Positions 13,061-15,435 of a stretch of 15,435 nucleotides of DNA are shown here, in pieces; positions within the stretch are counted from its first letter, which is position 1, and the number at the start of each line of letters is the position of its first letter. Source of the DNA: Actinomycetes bacterium (GTDB lineage Bacteria; Actinomycetota; Actinomycetes; S36-B12; GCA-2699445). The translations under genes were made by a program, and so were the position numbers. The stretch lies in NCBI GenBank assembly GCA_022600255.1, contig JAHZKU010000145.1, positions 1 through 15,435 of the forward strand, written 5' to 3'. The notes beneath the pieces are model-generated. The model was given only the letters and a program-made list of their open reading frames with translations. It was not told the DNA's origin and did not search any database.

Positions 13061-15241
13061 TTACTCAGCTTCTCCGCGGTCTGGACCCTCAGAAAGCAGC
13101 ACCGCGAAGGCGGGCGCATCCAATACCGGTACGCCTAGGGCTTCTGCTTTGTCCAGCTTGCTGCCGGCGTTTTCCCCTGCCACTAGATAGCTTGTTTTCC
13201 TGGAAACCGAGTTTGTGACCTTGCCCCCCCGCGCCAAGACAGCCTCTTTGGCCTGGTCCCTGGTGAGGTCGGGAAGGGTGCCGGTGATGACCAGCGTAAG
13301 GCCGGCCAGGGTTGGCGGCCGTTCCGGCGCGGCGGCATCAGCCATCCTGACGCCAGCGGCCGCCCACCGCCCGACGATGGCGCGGTGCCAGTCAACGGCG
13401 AACCACTGTTGCACTGATTCGCCGATGATTTGCCCCACGCCATCGGTGGCGGCCAGCTCTTCGACGGTGGCCGCAACGATGGCGGGCAACGTGGTGAAAC
13501 GGGCGGCCAACGCACGCGCCGCTGTCGGACCAACGTGCCTAATCGACAGACCAACGAGGACCCGCCATAACGGCTGGTCTCTGGCAGTCGCCAACTGCGC
13601 CAAAAGGACGTTGGCCCCTGCAGTCAACTCCGGCACGCCGACCGGTGGGGTCCCGGCGCGAATGAAGAAGGGGCACCGACGCAAGTCATCGGCGGTGAGA
13701 GAAAACAAGTCCCCTTCATCTTGCAGCAGACCACAATCCAACAGGGCGGCGGCGGCCTTCCATCCCAGCCCTTCGATATCGAATGCCCCGCGAGATCCGA
13801 TATGGAATACCCGTTCCCGTAACTGCGCGGGACAACTGCGCGTATTGGGGCACCGAATATCGACATCGCCGTCCTTCGCCGGCGCCAACTTGGTGCCGCA
13901 ACTAGGGCACTGGGTGGGCATCACAAACGGCCGCTCGGTGCCGTCTCTGTCTTCCACCACTGGGCCCAAGACTTCGGGAATCACATCGCCCGCCTTACGC
14001 AGAAAGACGGTGTCTCCGATCAGCACGGCCTTGCGCACGACTTCCTCTTGGTTGTGCAACGTGGCCATCGAAACGGTCGAACCTGCAACCAGCACCGGTT
14101 CCATCACAGCGTACGGAGTGACACGGCCAGTTCGACCCACGTTGACGGCGATGTCGAGTAGCTTCGTCGTGACAACCTCGGGGGGGTACTTGTAGGCCAT
14201 CGCCCAGCGCGGCGCTCGCGCCGTGTGGCCGAGTTGCCGCTGAATCCCAACGTCGTTCACTTTCACGACCACGCCGTCGATCTCATGATCAAGATCGTGA
14301 CGATGTTCTCCGTAGTACGCGATGAAATCCATGACCTGCTCGACGGAATCAGCTACCTGGGTCGTTTCGGCGACTGGTAAACCCCAACTTGCCAGGGCCT
14401 CATAGGCGTTCGATTGACTCTCGGGTTGCCACCCGCTGCTCATGCCAATCCCGTGCAGGGTGAGCCTGAGCCGCCCCAACCGGGAGATGGAACGGGCGAG
14501 ATCGGCTTGGAGCCTGTCGATTCTTGCGGTGCGGCGCGGGGAGTCGTTAGCAGCTGCGGTGGCCTCGGCGAGGTCGTCCTCGCGCCGGTCGATGCGCTGT
14601 CGCAGCGAGCCAGCGCCAGCGTTGCGGGCGTTGGCGAATGGCGTGCGCCCGGACTCCGTCATCTCTGCATTCAGCGCCGCGAAATCTGCGCTTGGGAAAA
14701 ACACCTCGCCACGCACTTCCAGGAGTTCGGGAATGGGTAGCACCCCGGGCTGCAGACGTTTGGGAATCGCGGGAATGAACTGGGCGTTGTAGGTGACGTC
14801 TTCTCCGGTGCGACCGTCGCCGCGGGTGGCCATCGTGGAGAGAACCCCGGCACGGTACACGATGTCCACAGCAAGACCGTCGATCTTCAGCTCGCAGACC
14901 ATCTGCGGCATCTCGGTCAAATCCTTGCCGATTCTGGCAAACCAGGCGGCCATTTCATCCGCTGAGAATGCGTTGTCCAAGCTGAGCATCCGCATCAGGT
15001 GTTCCACGGGAGCGAACATCTCGGCGCGCGCGCCGCCCAAGGTCTGGGTCGGCGAATCAGATGTCACGAGGTCGGGAAAAGCCGCCTCCAGCTGTTGCAG
15101 TTCCACAAACAGCACGTCGTAGTCGGCATCGGAGATCGTGGGCCGATCGGACTGGTAGTACTCCTGGCGCGCCGCCTCTATTTGCGTGACCAAATCTGCT
15201 CGCCGACGCGCGACGGCCGCCCGCTCCGATTCACTCACCAC
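13061..15241 (-). CDS. ligA: NAD-dependent DNA ligase LigA
   Basis: LigA seals nicks during replication and repair using NAD+ as the adenylate donor. From GTG 15241 it has 726 residues. Order: domain Ia with TISDADYDVLF (35-45), DSPTQTLGG (62-70), MLSLDNAF (85-92); the adenylation domain with KIDG (119-122, Lys119 takes AMP), RGDGRTGED (140-148), FANARNAGAGSLRQ (202-215); IDGVVVKV (321-328), GHTARAPRWAMAYK (338-351) and the OB fold; a four-Cys zinc site (Cys445, Cys448, Cys464, Cys470); helix-hairpin-helix repeats; and a C-terminal BRCT domain (about 645-724). Between SLRQ and HGIG there are 47 residues, where about 15 are usual: a charged, Ala/Arg/Glu-rich insertion. The frame is open to ATG 15433, adding 64 residues without ligase features; GTG 15241 or GTG 15238 is preferred because domain Ia begins just after them. 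Confidence 0.95.
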   Translation of the reverse strand: MVSESERAAVARRRADLVTQIEAARQEYYQSDRPTISDADYDVLFVELQQLEAAFPDLVTSDSPTQTLGGARAEMFAPVEHLMRMLSLDNAFSADEMAAWFARIGKDLTEMPQMVCELKIDGLAVDIVYRAGVLSTMATRGDGRTGEDVTYNAQFIPAIPKRLQPGVLPIPELLEVRGEVFFPSADFAALNAEMTESGRTPFANARNAGAGSLRQRIDRREDDLAEATAAANDSPRRTARIDRLQADLARSISRLGRLRLTLHGIGMSSGWQPESQSNAYEALASWGLPVAETTQVADSVEQVMDFIAYYGEHRHDLDHEIDGVVVKVNDVGIQRQLGHTARAPRWAMAYKYPPEVVTTKLLDIAVNVGRTGRVTPYAVMEPVLVAGSTVSMATLHNQEEVVRKAVLIGDTVFLRKAGDVIPEVLGPVVEDRDGTERPFVMPTQCPSCGTKLAPAKDGDVDIRCPNTRSCPAQLRERVFHIGSRGAFDIEGLGWKAAAALLDCGLLQDEGDLFSLTADDLRRCPFFIRAGTPPVGVPELTAGANVLLAQLATARDQPLWRVLVGLSIRHVGPTAARALAARFTTLPAIVAATVEELAATDGVGQIIGESVQQWFAVDWHRAIVGRWAAAGVRMADAAAPERPPTLAGLTLVITGTLPDLTRDQAKEAVLARGGKVTNSVSRKTSYLVAGENAGSKLDKAEALGVPVLDAPAFAVLLSEGPDRGEAE

Positions 15242-15343
15242 CCCAGACTGCCACGCTCGCAGCACATTCTCGACACGCTTGGGGCGACCTCCCACGTCGA
15301 TTCGCCCGACTGTCGGACAAAACCGTTCGCAGACGGCGGACAA

Positions 15344-15374
15344 CGTAAGAGGTTTGTAAGCACCGCGTAAGAGG
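15344..15374 (-). promoter_or_regulatory. Direct repeats and possible promoter upstream of ligA
   Basis: CCTCTTACG (minus strand) occurs twice, at 15374-15366 and 15352-15344, exactly 22 bp apart, which is two helical turns. A weak promoter pair overlaps it: TTGCGC (15380-15375) and TACAAA (15358-15353) with a 16-bp spacer. The region lies about 100-130 bp upstream of GTG 15241. It looks like a regulatory region rather than part of the ligase frame. Confidence 0.3.
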
Positions 15375-15435
15375 GCGCAATCCTGTTTCACACCGGCTCG
15401 CCAACCGGCGATGTTAGGGGAGTGCGTTTCCATCC

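Noticed and set aside
15242..15433. A 64-residue N-terminal extension of LigA from ATG 15433
   Set aside because: LigA proteins start close to domain Ia; the extension has no recognisable ligase sequence and contains direct repeats typical of a regulatory region.
1..15435. CTAG tetranucleotide frequency
   Set aside because: CTAG is rare in many bacteria; here I counted about 45 copies by eye, close to what base composition alone would predict, so it is not locally enriched and not a signal in itself.
1..15435. CRISPR arrays, tRNA or rRNA genes, transposases, phage or defence genes
   Set aside because: No regularly spaced repeats, cloverleaf-like sequences, or recognisable mobile-element or defence proteins were seen on either strand.

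Overview
The window looks like chromosomal DNA of a moderately high-GC actinobacterium (roughly 60% GC judged by eye, many GTG/TTG starts). The strongest support is the block gatC-gatA-gatB lying near ligA on the same strand, an arrangement familiar from actinobacterial genomes, plus actinobacterial-looking LigA, GatCAB, cupin and DHA2 transporter sequences. I see no tRNA, rRNA, CRISPR array, insertion sequence or phage genes. Genus cannot be assigned from the sequence alone.

Layout. Positions 1-156 hold a short open frame, possibly the 3' end of an upstream gene. Positions 254-5553 carry five plus-strand genes with short gaps: a lipoprotein CE4 polysaccharide deacetylase, an alpha/beta hydrolase, a multi-pass membrane diguanylate cyclase with intact GGDEF and I-site, an aldo/keto reductase, and a secreted GH114-type endo-alpha-1,4-polygalactosaminidase-like glycosidase. 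Several of the gaps contain inverted repeats. Positions 5604-8916 (minus strand) hold the gatC-gatA-gatB operon with two GTGA stop/start overlaps. Immediately upstream of gatC is a gene for a pyruvoyl-dependent decarboxylase of the phosphatidylserine decarboxylase superfamily; its N-terminal extension resembles PsiD-type amino-acid decarboxylases. A divergent VanZ-like membrane protein (10379-11062) converges on, and overlaps by 65 bp, a DHA2-family drug exporter (minus). Then come a small cupin and NAD-dependent DNA ligase LigA (both minus), with a candidate regulatory region upstream of ligA at the window edge.

How genes may work together. GatCAB makes Gln-tRNA(Gln) and/or Asn-tRNA(Asn) by transamidation, and LigA seals DNA nicks; these are housekeeping. 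The accessory part of interest is the left cluster: a deacetylase, a c-di-GMP synthase and a GH114-like glycosidase within 5.3 kb on one strand. The same three activities (deacetylation, galactosaminidase cleavage, c-di-GMP control) are linked in Pel-type exopolysaccharide biology, so a galactosamine-containing cell-surface or matrix polymer is a reasonable but unproven hypothesis. The second point is the PsiD-like decarboxylase, whose substrate may be an amino acid rather than phosphatidylserine. Start sites for the hydrolase, cyclase, MFS exporter and LigA are uncertain and are discussed in their entries.
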